Assembly: GCF_900100315.1 (NCBI RefSeq)
Contig: NZ_FNFF01000002.1
Span: 248,001 to 312,000, forward strand
Length of the DNA: 64,000 bases
Direction of reading: 5' to 3'
Origin: Streptomyces indicus
GTDB taxonomy: Bacteria > Actinomycetota > Actinomycetes > Streptomycetales > Streptomycetaceae
Under the pieces are notes generated by a model. The model was not told the origin of the DNA and did no database searches. It saw nothing but the letters and a program-made list of their open reading frames with translations. Numbering within the stretch: position 1 is the first letter of the stretch; each line of letters begins with the position of its first letter. Positions 10,179-18,318 of this stretch are shown in pieces. The translations under genes were made by a program, and so were the position numbers.

Positions 10179-11117
10179 TCACTCCGTCGTGAGGACCACG
10201 TTGTCCAGGGGCTCCCCGGCCGCGAAGCGGGTCAGCTGGCGCGCGAGCAGCCGCTTCGCACGCGGCTCGAACGCCGAGGTGGAGCCACCCACATGAGGGC
10301 TGATCAACAGGTTGGGCGCATGCCACAGGGGGTGACCCGCGGGCAGCGGCTCGGGGTCCGTGACGTCGAGCGCCGCCCGGATGCGGCCCGACTCCAGCTC
10401 CGCGAGCAGGGCCTTGGTGTCGACCACGGCACCGCGCGCGACGTTCACCAGCAGGGCGCCGTCCTTCATACGCGCGAGGAAGTCCGCGCCGGCCAGGTGG
10501 CGGGTGGCGTCCGTGAGGGGTGTGGAGAGGATCACCACGTCGGCTTCGGGGAGCAGGGCGGGCAGTTCGCCGAGCGGATGCACGGGGCCGCGCTCCGTGG
10601 TGCGTGCGGAGCGCGCGACGCGCGCCACCCGCGCGCACTCGAAGGGCGCGAGCCGGTCCTCGATCGCGGCGCCGATCGATCCGTATCCGACGATGAGCAC
10701 GGACTTGTCGGCGAGCGCGGGATAGAAGCCGGCGCGCCACTCCTCCTGCTGCTGCCCCTGCACGAATCCGGGGATGCCGCGCAGCGAGGCGAGGATCAGG
10801 GCGAGGGTGAGCTCGGCGGTGGAGGCCTCGTGCACGCCCTTCGCGTTGCACAGGCGCACGCCCGGCGCCAGCGAGCCGAGTCCGCCCTGTACGTGGTCCA
10901 CGCCCGCGGAGAGGGTCTGCACGACCTGGACGGAGCTCATGCGCGGCATGGGCCGTACCGCGATCTCGGGGCCCTTCATATAGGGGACGACGTAGTACGC
11001 GCAGTCGGCGGGGTCGGCCGGGAAGTCCGACGCACCGTCCCAGAAGTGGTAGGTGAGGCCTTCGGGCAGGCCGTCGATGTCCTCGGCGGCAAAGGGGAGC
11101 CATACGTCTGCGGTCAT
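10179..11117 (-). CDS. 2-hydroxyacid dehydrogenase (D-isomer-specific family)
   Basis: NAD(P)-dependent oxidoreductase acting on a 2-oxo or 2-hydroxy acid; the substrate cannot be assigned. 312 residues from ATG (MTADVWLPF); the longer frame adds 29 unconserved residues. The nucleotide motif GYGSIG sits near residue 150. The catalytic triad is visible as Arg (NVARGAVVD), Glu (DVTDPEPLP) and His (ISPHVGGS). At 312 residues it lacks the ASB and ACT domains of serA, so it is not a second phosphoglycerate dehydrogenase of that type; the GhrA/hydroxypyruvate or phenylpyruvate reductase group is possible. It is divergent from the aldo/keto reductase, 93 bp away. Confidence 0.88.
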   Translation of the reverse strand: MTADVWLPFAAEDIDGLPEGLTYHFWDGASDFPADPADCAYYVVPYMKGPEIAVRPMPRMSSVQVVQTLSAGVDHVQGGLGSLAPGVRLCNAKGVHEASTAELTLALILASLRGIPGFVQGQQQEEWRAGFYPALADKSVLIVGYGSIGAAIEDRLAPFECARVARVARSARTTERGPVHPLGELPALLPEADVVILSTPLTDATRHLAGADFLARMKDGALLVNVARGAVVDTKALLAELESGRIRAALDVTDPEPLPAGHPLWHAPNLLISPHVGGSTSAFEPRAKRLLARQLTRFAAGEPLDNVVLTTE

Positions 11118-11210
11118 GGTCAGGAGGCTAATCGGCGCGGGGCCGTTGGCCGCGGGCGGGAGGCGAGAGGTTAGTTTGGGGCCCGTCGGTCGAAGGGGAG
11201 GCACAGCCAG

Positions 11211-12203
11211 GTGGAGCGCAGGACGGTCGGCTCGGCGGCACTCGAAGTGGGCGCGATCGGGCTCGGCTGTATGCCGATGAGCTGGGCGTACACCGCTTCA
11301 CAGCAGTACGGCGAGGAGTCGCTGCGGGCCGTGCACACCGCACTGGACGCGGGGGTCTCGCTGCTCGACACGGCCGACATGTACGGGCCGTTCACCAACG
11401 AGCTGCTGCTCGGGCGGGTGTTGAAGGAGCGGCGCGCGGACGCCTTCGTTTCGACGAAGGTGGGACTGCTGGTGGGCGAGCAGCACATCGTCGCCAACGG
11501 GCGTCCCTCGTACGTGAAGCGGGCCTGCGACGCCTCGCTGCGGCGGCTGGGGACCGATGTGATCGACCTGTACCAGCTGCACCGCGCGGACCCCGAGGTG
11601 CCGGTCGAGGAGACCTGGGGCGCGATGGCGGAGCTGGTGACCGCAGGGAAGGTGCGCTCGCTGGGGCTGTGCGCGGTGGGCGCGCGGGCGGGGCGGCGTC
11701 CCGGCGCGCGGCTGCACGACGCGACGATCCGCCAACTGGAGCGGGTGCAGCAGGTGTTCCCGGTGAGCGCGGTCGAGGCCGAGCTGTCGGTGTGGTCGCC
11801 CGAGGCGCTCGACGCGCTGCTGCCGTGGTGTGCGGCGCGCGGGGTGGGGTTCCTGGCGGCGATGCCGCTCGGGAACGGGTTCCTGACGGGGACGCTGACG
11901 CCGGGCGAGGGCTTCGAGCCCGACGATCTGCGGGCCAGGCACCCTCGGTTCACGGCGGAGATGATGGCGGCGAACCAGCCGATCGTCGCGGGCCTGCGCC
12001 GCATCGCCGACCGCCACGGCGCCACCCCCGCGCAGATCGCGCTGGCCTGGGTCCTGACGCGCGGCCGCCACGTGGTGCCGGTGCCGGGCACGAAGCGCGC
12101 GGCGTGGGCGGCGGAGAACGCGGGCGCGGCGGGGGTGCGGCTCGGCGAGGAGGACCTGCGGGAGATCGCGGAGTTGCCGGCTGGGGTGGGGTCTTGGGAG
12201 TAG
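11211..12203 (+). CDS. Aldo/keto reductase
   Basis: Soluble NADPH-dependent reductase of aldehydes or ketones with a TIM-barrel fold. 330 residues from GTG (MERRTVGSAALEVGAIGLGCMPMS). The catalytic tetrad is visible: Asp and Tyr in DTADMYGP, Lys in STKVG, His in LYQLHRADP. The C-terminal NADPH-binding segment PVPGTKR is present. This is the common 'AKR11/12-like' layout in which the helix after the first strand is extended. The physiological substrate is unknown. Its start region is shared with the divergent 2-hydroxyacid dehydrogenase, so both could be under one control region. Confidence 0.9.
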   Translation: MERRTVGSAALEVGAIGLGCMPMSWAYTASQQYGEESLRAVHTALDAGVSLLDTADMYGPFTNELLLGRVLKERRADAFVSTKVGLLVGEQHIVANGRPSYVKRACDASLRRLGTDVIDLYQLHRADPEVPVEETWGAMAELVTAGKVRSLGLCAVGARAGRRPGARLHDATIRQLERVQQVFPVSAVEAELSVWSPEALDALLPWCAARGVGFLAAMPLGNGFLTGTLTPGEGFEPDDLRARHPRFTAEMMAANQPIVAGLRRIADRHGATPAQIALAWVLTRGRHVVPVPGTKRAAWAAENAGAAGVRLGEEDLREIAELPAGVGSWE

Positions 12204-12228
12204 GTGGGTGGGGCGGTGGCCGGGCGGC

Positions 12229-12252
12229 GGGGGTCGGGGGTCGGGGGTCGGG
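12229..12252 (+). repeat. G-quadruplex motif (G5-TC-G5-TC-G5-TC-G3)
   Basis: Four G-runs separated by TC dinucleotides begin 25 bp past the aldo/keto reductase stop codon, on the coding strand. Loops of 2 nt and runs of 3-5 G fit the standard G-quadruplex pattern, so a 3'-UTR RNA structure that replaces a hairpin terminator is possible. Confidence 0.6.
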
Positions 12253-12297
12253 TGAATGGCGCGCGGTGATCGGGGTGGCTCGTCGGGTGGTGGCTGA

Positions 12298-12381
12298 CGG
12301 TTGGCCGCAGAAGGCTGGCGGTTGATGGTTGGCCGCTGAGGGCTGGTGGTGGGCGGTTGGCCGCTGACGGCTGGTGGGCGG
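12298..12381 (+). repeat. 28-bp imperfect tandem repeat, three units
   Basis: Units at 12298-12325, 12326-12353 and 12354-12381 share the core GGTTGGCCGC-N4-GGCTGG. They occupy the intergenic gap between the aldo/keto reductase and the sugar dehydrogenase gene. The rest of the 359-bp gap (12204-12562) holds the G-rich motif and presumably the promoter of the downstream gene. No coding frame there looks real. Confidence 0.8.
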
Positions 12382-12562
12382 CTGCGGGCGTACGAGGATC
12401 CGCGGCGCACGCGCGTGGCCCGTGTGTGCTGACCGGCCGGACCGCCGGGCGGGGCAGGCGATCCCGGTGCGGTGGGCCGGGCGCGGGGAGAAGTTGTGGG
12501 AACCCGGGCGGCCCGAGCGGTGTATGAACGATAGGACCGCGATCGTCGAAGGGACCTCGGCT

Positions 12563-13726
12563 GTGCAACGAACCGCAGTACCCGCCGTGTTGGCCGCCTC
12601 CGTGCTGCTGCTCTCCGCCTGTTCGGGCGACGGGGACGGCTCCCCCAAGGAGAGCCCGCGCGCCTCGACCCCGGGCAAGCAGGGCGAGCCCTCGGCCTCG
12701 GGCAAGCCCGACCCGGACCTGCCGCCGGCGGAGGGTTCGGCGAAGGTGGTCAAGACGCTGGCCGCGGACCTCAAGTCGCCCTGGGGGCTCGCCGCCCTGC
12801 CCGACGGCGACCTGCTCGTCTCCTCGCGCGACGAGGCCACGATCACCAGGATCGACGCGGAGAGCGGCAAGAAGACCGAGATCGGCGAGGTGCCCGGCGT
12901 GGCGCCCGGCGGCGAGGGCGGCCTGATGGGCCTCGCCCTCTCCCCCGCGTTCGCCTCGGACCAGTATGTGTACGCGTACTTCACCACCGCGTCGGACAAC
13001 CGCATCGTGCGGCTGCAGTACGACGAGAAGAAGCCCGCGGGGCAGCAGCTGGGCGCGCCCGACACAGTGCTGCGGGGCATCCCGAAGGGGTCGAACCACA
13101 ACGGCGGGCGGATCGCGTTCGGCCCGGACAAGATGTTGTACGCGGGTACGGGCGAGACCGGGGACACAGGTCTGTCGCAGGACAGGAAATCCCTGGGCGG
13201 CAAGATCCTGCGGATGACGCCCGAGGGCGATCCCGCGCCGGGGAACCCGGAGGCGGACTCGGTGGTGTACTCGTGGGGCCACCGCAATGTGCAGGGGCTC
13301 GCCTTCGACAAGGAACAGCGGCTGTGGGCCGCCGAGTTCGGCCAGAACACGTGGGACGAGCTGAACCAGATCGGGCCCGGCAAGAACTACGGCTGGCCCG
13401 ATGTCGAGGGCAAGTCGGACGATGAGTCGGAGTTCGTGAACCCCGTGGAGCAGTGGTCCACCGACGAGGCCTCGCCCAGTGGCATCGCCTGGGCCAAGGG
13501 GTCGATCTGGATGGCGGGGCTGCGTGGCGAGCGGCTGTGGCGGATCCCGCTGGACGGCACGAAGGCGCTCGCGAAGCCGCAGGCGTTCCTGGAGGGCGAG
13601 TACGGCCGACTGCGGACCGTGCTGCCCGCGGGTGGGAACCGGCTGTACGTGGTGACCAGCGAGACCGACGGCCGAGGGTCGCCCGAGGGCGGGGACGACA
13701 AGGTGCTCGTGGTGGAGGTGGAGTAG
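12563..13726 (+). CDS. Secreted lipoprotein, PQQ-dependent glucose/sorbosone dehydrogenase family
   Basis: Predicted extracytoplasmic lipid-anchored oxidoreductase of the soluble glucose dehydrogenase family (six-bladed beta-propeller, PQQ and calcium in characterised members). 387 residues from a GTG (VQRTAVPAVLAASVLLLSAC) preceded by GAAGGGACC. The lipobox LSAC puts the acylated Cys near residue 20. A Ser/Pro/Lys-rich linker to about 60 precedes the propeller. Propeller motifs include SPWGLAALPDG, GGEGGLMGLALSP, SNHNGG (the family's active-site His), GHRNVQGLAFD and KNYGWPDVEG. An ATG 13 codons upstream would bury the signal peptide. PQQ use is family knowledge; many actinobacterial members are uncharacterised. 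Confidence 0.87.
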   Translation: MQRTAVPAVLAASVLLLSACSGDGDGSPKESPRASTPGKQGEPSASGKPDPDLPPAEGSAKVVKTLAADLKSPWGLAALPDGDLLVSSRDEATITRIDAESGKKTEIGEVPGVAPGGEGGLMGLALSPAFASDQYVYAYFTTASDNRIVRLQYDEKKPAGQQLGAPDTVLRGIPKGSNHNGGRIAFGPDKMLYAGTGETGDTGLSQDRKSLGGKILRMTPEGDPAPGNPEADSVVYSWGHRNVQGLAFDKEQRLWAAEFGQNTWDELNQIGPGKNYGWPDVEGKSDDESEFVNPVEQWSTDEASPSGIAWAKGSIWMAGLRGERLWRIPLDGTKALAKPQAFLEGEYGRLRTVLPAGGNRLYVVTSETDGRGSPEGGDDKVLVVEVE

Positions 13727-13767
13727 GACGCGCGCGGGGCGAGCCCGGAAGGCGGCGGTAGAGCAAG

Positions 13768-13797
13768 GGGCCCGGAGGAGCAGTGGGGGCCGGGCCC
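13768..13797. terminator. Terminator between convergent genes
   Basis: GGGCCCGG (13768-13775) pairs with CCGGGCCC (13790-13797) across a 14-nt loop, between the sugar dehydrogenase-like gene and the DUF6191 gene that face each other. There is no U-tract. Confidence 0.5.
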
Positions 13798-13805
13798 GCG
13801 CCCGG

Positions 13806-13979
13806 CTACTCCTTCGGCTGAGCGGGGACGCGGATGACGACCTTGCCCGAGCTGAGGTCGATCTCGCCCTTGCCGGGATCGCCGTCGTTGATGTCGACCT
13901 TGGTCAGGGCGAGGCGCTTGCGTTCCTCGTCCGTGTGCTTGCGGCCGGGATTGAAGAGCTCTTCGATCAGGTTGAACAT
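13806..13979 (-). CDS. DUF6191-type small protein (57 aa)
   Basis: A 57-residue cytoplasmic protein of unknown role, starting MFNLIEELFNPGRKHTDEE. The ATG is fixed by a strong GGAGGTG site 6 bp upstream; longer frames run through the repeat region and are not real. It has a charged N-terminal half with KHTDEERKRL, then alternating hydrophobic residues (GEIDLSSGKVVIRVP) that look like a small beta unit. I recognise the pattern as the DUF6191 family found across Streptomyces; no function is known to me. It stands alone between a convergent enzyme gene and a repeat-rich gap. Confidence 0.85.
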   Translation of the reverse strand: MFNLIEELFNPGRKHTDEERKRLALTKVDINDGDPGKGEIDLSSGKVVIRVPAQPKE

Positions 13980-14085
13980 CCTGCACCTCCAGGGGTGGGC
14001 TCTGCCTGACCAACGGAGACGGGGCCCGGGAAATTCCCGAAGCGGGGCTCGGGGATGGGCGAGGCAGGGGCGGCCGGAGGGTGGC

Positions 14086-14138
14086 GCGGGCTGCGGATGG
14101 TGCGGGCTGCGGATGGTGCGGGCTGCGGATGGTGCGGG
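14086..14138 (+). repeat. 16-bp tandem repeat, 3.3 units
   Basis: GCGGGCTGCGGATGGT is repeated exactly at 14086-14101, 14102-14117 and 14118-14133, followed by a partial copy. The identity of the units shows recent expansion. It lies in a 630-bp gap (13980-14609) with no credible gene. Confidence 0.9.
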
Positions 14139-14176
14139 GAGGGCGCCGGTCCCGGCCGGAGACGGCGCCGGAGCAT

Positions 14177-14340
14177 GGGCGGGGCGGGTCCCGGCCCATG
14201 GGCGGCACGGGCTCCGGACCACACGGGCGACTCGGATCCGGTCCGCGGGGCGACTCGGATCCGGTCCACAGGCGAACCGGTTCCGGCCCACCAGGGCAAC
14301 TCGGAATCCGGCCGGCAGGCGAGACAGGTTCGGCACCGCC
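14177..14340 (+). repeat. Degenerate 22-25-bp repeat array
   Basis: At least five to six units resemble GGCGACTCGGATCCGGTCC. Two are identical over 19 bp (14226-14244 and 14249-14267), and further units start near 14201, 14271 and 14294. Looser copies seem to continue to about 14560. Open frames across the array exist on both strands only because stops are rare in GC-rich DNA; I found no conserved protein feature. Confidence 0.7.
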
Positions 14341-14609
14341 ACGGATGGCGCGGGCTCACAGCCGCGGCAGGCTCCGGAGCACGAGCGGGCGTGACGGGCC
14401 TCCCGAGCACCGGGAGACAGGCTCCCGCGCACGGCGGAACAAGCCTCCGGAGCACCGGAGAGACAGGCCCCGACCCACGGACGGCACAGGGCCACGGCCC
14501 GCGCGCGGGACAGGTCCGGCTCGTCGTCGGCGGGCGGGCCCCGGACCACAGGCAGGGCGCCAGACCACGGGCCGGGCGGCCCACCTCGCCCGGCCCGGAC
14601 GCCCCCCGC

Positions 14610-17600
14610 TCAGAACAACCGCAGCCGGTGGGCCAAGGCCGCTGCCTCGCCTCGGCTTGTCACGCCCAGTTTCGCCAGGATGTTGGAGACGTGGACGCTT
14701 GCCGTCTTCGGGGAGATGAACAGGGACTCCGCGATGCCGCGGTTGGTCTGGCCTGCCGCCACCAGGCCGAGGACGTCCCGTTCGCGGCTCGTCAGGCCGA
14801 AGGTCTCCAGGGGGTCGTCCGGGGCCGTGTCCGCTTCCGTGAGCGCCGGCCGGTCCTCGGTGAGCGTGAGGCGGGCGCGCCGGGCCAGCAGTGAGATGTC
14901 CTCGATGAGCGGCTTCGCGGACAGGGTCTCGGCCACCTCGCGGGCCGCCAGGAGCAGGTCGCGGGCGCGGGCGCGGACGAGGTCGCCGGTGCCGGAGGTC
15001 AGCAGGGACTCCGCGTAGCGGTAGTGGACGCGGGCCAGTCCGTAGGGGCGCTCGGCCGCTTCGAAGGGCTCGACCACCTCGGCCCAGTCCTCGGGCGTCG
15101 CGCGGTCCTCGGCGCGCAGCAGCTCGGCCCGTACCCACCGCTCGTACCCCTGCCATACGGGCACGGGCGTGGCCACGGTCTTCGCCGCGCGGCGGATCAG
15201 CTCGATCGCCCGCTCCCGGCCGGCCTCGGCGGCGGGCAGCCCGCGGGCGTCCGCCTCGGCCACCGCCGCGGTCAGCAGCAGCGGCCAGGCATAGCGCTGG
15301 GTGCCCGGCGGCAAGCCCTGCTCCAGGGTCTGCGCCAACTCGGCGCGCAGATCGGCGATCCGGCCCTCGCCCGCCGCGACGCCGAGGGAGAGGCGTACAA
15401 GGGGAATGAGGTACTGCGGCTGCGGGTCCTGGCTGCCGTAGAGCCTGCGGGCCTGGGCGAGATGGCCGGCCGCGGCCTCCCACTCGCCGCGGTACAGCGC
15501 GAGCCTGGCCAGCCGCTCGGCGGCCCCCACGCGGGGTTTTGCGCTGGAGGCGGTACGGCCGACCTCGGCCACCGCTGCCACCGCCTCGTCCCACTTGCCG
15601 TAACTGATCAGGGATTCCGCGAGGTTGGCCCAGACCCAGCCCTCGGCGTCGGCGAGCCCGTAGCGCCGGCAGAACTCGATGCCCTCGCGGCCGTACGCGA
15701 TGGCCTCGGCCGAGCGGCCCACGCCTTCGAGTACGGACGGCAGATTGACGTGGACGCGCGTGAGGTCCCGGGTGAGCCGGCCACCCGAGACCTTGCCGCG
15801 CACGGCCAGCATCAGCTCGAGGCCTTCGTCGATCTGGCCGGACTCCACGAGGAGTCCGCCGAGCGTGAGCTGCGCATTGGACTCGATGTCCGTGGCGCCG
15901 ACCATCCGCGCGTACTCCACGGCCCGTTCGGCCGCGACGAAGGTCTCGGGGCCCGGGTGGTGCAGGGAGCCCCAGGTGGCGCGGTACGCGAGGATCTCGG
16001 CGTGCACCGGGGAGGGTTCGAGGCCGCGCAGGAGCTCCTCGGCGCGGGCCAGCTCCGGCCAGCCGTCGCCGCGGCCGAGGGAGGTGAACAGCCAGGACTT
16101 CTGGTTCCAGAACCAGGCCTCGCGCAGCGCGTCCGGCTCCTCCTCCAGGAGACGGAGCGCCCGCTTGGTGATCTTCAGGGCGCGCTCGCGCTCGCCGCAG
16201 AAGCGGCCCGCGATCGCCGCCTCCGCCATCAGGTCGAGGTATTGCAGCGGCTTGGTCCCGGGGTCGCTGCCGCACGGCGGGTACGCCTCGGTGTAGTCGG
16301 CGGCCCGCAGCCGGCCGCGCACCTCGTCGCCCACCAGCTCCCAGAGCTCCATCGCCCGCTCCAGGAGCCGCAGTTGCTCCGAGAAGGCGAAGCGCCGGCG
16401 GGCCACGACGGCGGCGGTCAGGATGGCGGGCAGGGCCTTGGCGGCGTCCTTCGCGCAGTACCAGTAGCTGGCCAGGCGCGGCGCGCGCTCGTCGGCGCGC
16501 AGCAGTCCGGGGTCGGCCTCCAGGGCTTCCGCATAGCGCCGGTTGAGCCGGGAGCGCTCCCCCGGCAGCAGGTCGTCGCTGACGGCCTCGCGCACCAGGG
16601 AGTGCCGGAAGCGGTAGCCGTCGCCGGCCGGGGTGGCGAGCAGGATGTTGGCGCCGACGGCGGCGCGCAGGGCCTCGATCAGCTCGTCCTCACCGAGCCC
16701 GGCGACGGCGGCGAGCAGGTCGTACTCCACCGTGGAGCCGCCCTCGGCCACCACGCGGACCACGCGCTGGGCGTGCTCGGGCAGCGCCTCGACCCGTACC
16801 AGGAGGACATCGCGCAGCGTCTCGGGCAGGGCGTGGTCGCAGTCGTCGTCGGAGCAGGCGAGCTCCTCGACGAAGAACGCATTGCCGTCGCTGCGCTCGA
16901 ATATCCGCTCCACCAGGGCCTCTTCGGGCTGCGCGGCGAGGATGCCGGCGAGCTGGCGGCGCACCTCGCCGCGCGTGAAGCGGGACAGCTCGATGCGGCG
17001 CAGGGTGCGCAGCCGGTCGAGCTCGGCGAGGAGGGGGCGCAGCGGGTGGCGCCGGTGGATGTCGTCGGCGCGGTACGAGGCGATCACGACGAGGCGGCCG
17101 CTGCGCAGCGTACGGAAGAGGTAGGTGAGCAGATGGCGCGTGGAGGCGTCGGCCCAGTGGAGGTCTTCGAGCACGAGCACGAGGGGGCGCTCGGCGGCGA
17201 CCCGTTCGAGCAGGCGGACCGTGAGCTCGAAGAGGCGGGCCATGCCTTCGTCCTCGCCCTGCAGGCCGTGCGCCGGCGGGCGGGCGGGGTCGGCCAACTC
17301 GGGGAGCAGCCTGGCCAGTTGCTCCTCCTGGCCGGCCGCGGCGGCGGCCATCTCGTCCGGGAGCTCGCGCAGGAGGGAGCGGAGCGCGGTGGAGAACGGC
17401 GCGAACGGCAGCCCCTCGGCGCCGATTTCGACGCACCCGCCCACCGCGACGACCGCGCCGTCCTTCGCCGCGGCGGCGCAGAACTCCTCCAGGAGACGGG
17501 TCTTGCCCACCCCCGCCTCACCGCCGAGCAGCAAGGCCTGCGGCTCGCCGGCGGTGGCGCGGGCGAGCGCATCGTTCAACACGGTCAGCTCATCGGCACG

Positions 17601-17834
17601 ACCCACGAACACCGGACTGACGGACCTGGTCTCCACAGCGCCGAGCATCGCACGCGGGTCCGACAACGCGGCACCCTCTACCGGGATGACCCCGGTCACC
17701 TGCGGTGATGCGGTCCTCCAGGGTGCGGGCACGGCACGTGTGCCTTCCTCTGTACCCGACAGCGGAAGGGCCCCGCCACCCGGCCCGGTGCCCGGGCCGG
17801 CGGCGGGGCCGGTCGCTGCTGCTTCTGTGCTCAT
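14610..17834 (-). CDS. Large LuxR-family ATPase regulator (LAL type)
   Basis: Transcription regulator of 1074 residues in the STAND/LAL class. A Gly/Pro-rich N-terminus of about 70 residues precedes an AAA-type NTPase domain: Walker A GGEAGVGKT at about 104-112, Walker B with LVLVLEDLHWADAST. A long helical region of TPR-like repeats runs from about 450 to 950. The C-terminal LuxR helix-turn-helix covers about 1008-1074 (LTSRERDVLGLVAAGQTNRGIAES, then ISPKTASVHVSNILAKLGV). The ATG has GAGGGAG upstream. The ligand and targets are unknown. The tiny charged protein gene lies 45 bp upstream in the same direction and may be cotranscribed. Confidence 0.92.
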   Translation of the reverse strand: MSTEAAATGPAAGPGTGPGGGALPLSGTEEGTRAVPAPWRTASPQVTGVIPVEGAALSDPRAMLGAVETRSVSPVFVGRADELTVLNDALARATAGEPQALLLGGEAGVGKTRLLEEFCAAAAKDGAVVAVGGCVEIGAEGLPFAPFSTALRSLLRELPDEMAAAAAGQEEQLARLLPELADPARPPAHGLQGEDEGMARLFELTVRLLERVAAERPLVLVLEDLHWADASTRHLLTYLFRTLRSGRLVVIASYRADDIHRRHPLRPLLAELDRLRTLRRIELSRFTRGEVRRQLAGILAAQPEEALVERIFERSDGNAFFVEELACSDDDCDHALPETLRDVLLVRVEALPEHAQRVVRVVAEGGSTVEYDLLAAVAGLGEDELIEALRAAVGANILLATPAGDGYRFRHSLVREAVSDDLLPGERSRLNRRYAEALEADPGLLRADERAPRLASYWYCAKDAAKALPAILTAAVVARRRFAFSEQLRLLERAMELWELVGDEVRGRLRAADYTEAYPPCGSDPGTKPLQYLDLMAEAAIAGRFCGERERALKITKRALRLLEEEPDALREAWFWNQKSWLFTSLGRGDGWPELARAEELLRGLEPSPVHAEILAYRATWGSLHHPGPETFVAAERAVEYARMVGATDIESNAQLTLGGLLVESGQIDEGLELMLAVRGKVSGGRLTRDLTRVHVNLPSVLEGVGRSAEAIAYGREGIEFCRRYGLADAEGWVWANLAESLISYGKWDEAVAAVAEVGRTASSAKPRVGAAERLARLALYRGEWEAAAGHLAQARRLYGSQDPQPQYLIPLVRLSLGVAAGEGRIADLRAELAQTLEQGLPPGTQRYAWPLLLTAAVAEADARGLPAAEAGRERAIELIRRAAKTVATPVPVWQGYERWVRAELLRAEDRATPEDWAEVVEPFEAAERPYGLARVHYRYAESLLTSGTGDLVRARARDLLLAAREVAETLSAKPLIEDISLLARRARLTLTEDRPALTEADTAPDDPLETFGLTSRERDVLGLVAAGQTNRGIAESLFISPKTASVHVSNILAKLGVTSRGEAAALAHRLRLF

Positions 17835-17879
17835 GTGGGTGCTCCCTCGACGCTCGCGCGGCGGGTACGGACTCGTCGC

Positions 17880-18056
17880 TCACGCGGCGCGTACGAAGCG
17901 GAGCTTCCGCTGCAGGTGTGTCACCCGCCCCTCCGTGTCCTGGTCGGCGGCCCTGCGCTGACGGCGCAGCTTGCGGGCCTCGGCGGCACGGCGCTGCTCG
18001 GCGGCCTCACGGACGAGCTCGGCCTGGCGCAGCTGCTGCATCTCGTACTCGAACAT
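17880..18056 (-). CDS. Small Arg/Glu/Gln-rich helical protein (58 aa)
   Basis: A 58-residue protein starting MFEYEMQQLRQAELVREAAE, with a strong GGGGAG site. About half of the residues are Arg, Glu, Gln or Lys and nearly all the rest Ala/Leu, so it is predicted to be one long amphipathic helix or coiled coil, with no signal or membrane segment. I do not recognise a characterised family. It precedes the large LuxR regulator by 45 bp on the same strand. A partner role for that regulator is only a guess. Confidence 0.75.
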   Translation of the reverse strand: MFEYEMQQLRQAELVREAAEQRRAAEARKLRRQRRAADQDTEGRVTHLQRKLRFVRAA

Positions 18057-18216
18057 CTCGGTCTCCCCTGGGAGTCGGCGGCCGGTCGGTTCCGGCCTCT
18101 CGCTCTCTGCGATGCCTCTACTTTCGCGGCCCAGAGGGGTCCGCCACATCGGGAGAACGCCGCATCTGCGGGACCCGTATGCCTTAGTCCGCGGGCCCCA
18201 CCCCCCTCAGACACGC

Positions 18217-18254
18217 CTAAGCCCCCTGGATCCGCGGGGATTCAGGGGGCTTAG
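18217..18254. terminator. Strong hairpin upstream of small helical protein
   Basis: CTAAGCCCCCTG (18217-18228) pairs perfectly with CAGGGGGCTTAG (18243-18254); an inner ATCC/GGAT stem lies in the loop. It sits 65 bp past the stop of the membrane-protein gene read on the minus strand and probably ends that transcript. Confidence 0.7.
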
Positions 18255-18285
18255 ACGGCTTAGACGGCTTAGAAGACTTAGAGGG
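18250..18285 (+). repeat. 9-bp tandem repeat, four units
   Basis: CTTAGACGG, CTTAGACGG, CTTAGAAGA, CTTAGAGGG run head to tail and start inside the right arm of the adjacent hairpin. They look like slippage products of the hairpin sequence. Confidence 0.75.
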
Positions 18286-18318
18286 GTCGGGGGCTGAGGG
18301 CAGGGGCGGTACGAGACC

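Noticed and set aside
14086..14340. Possible CRISPR-like array
   Set aside because: Units are contiguous or degenerate with no unique spacers of regular length, and no cas genes are present.
13806..14549. 247-codon extension of the DUF6191 frame
   Set aside because: The extension runs through tandem repeats with erratic composition; a GGAGGTG site fixes the start at 13979.
15024..17708. 894-codon plus-strand frame opposite the LuxR regulator
   Set aside because: No recognisable domain, while the opposite strand has Walker motifs and a LuxR HTH in frame.
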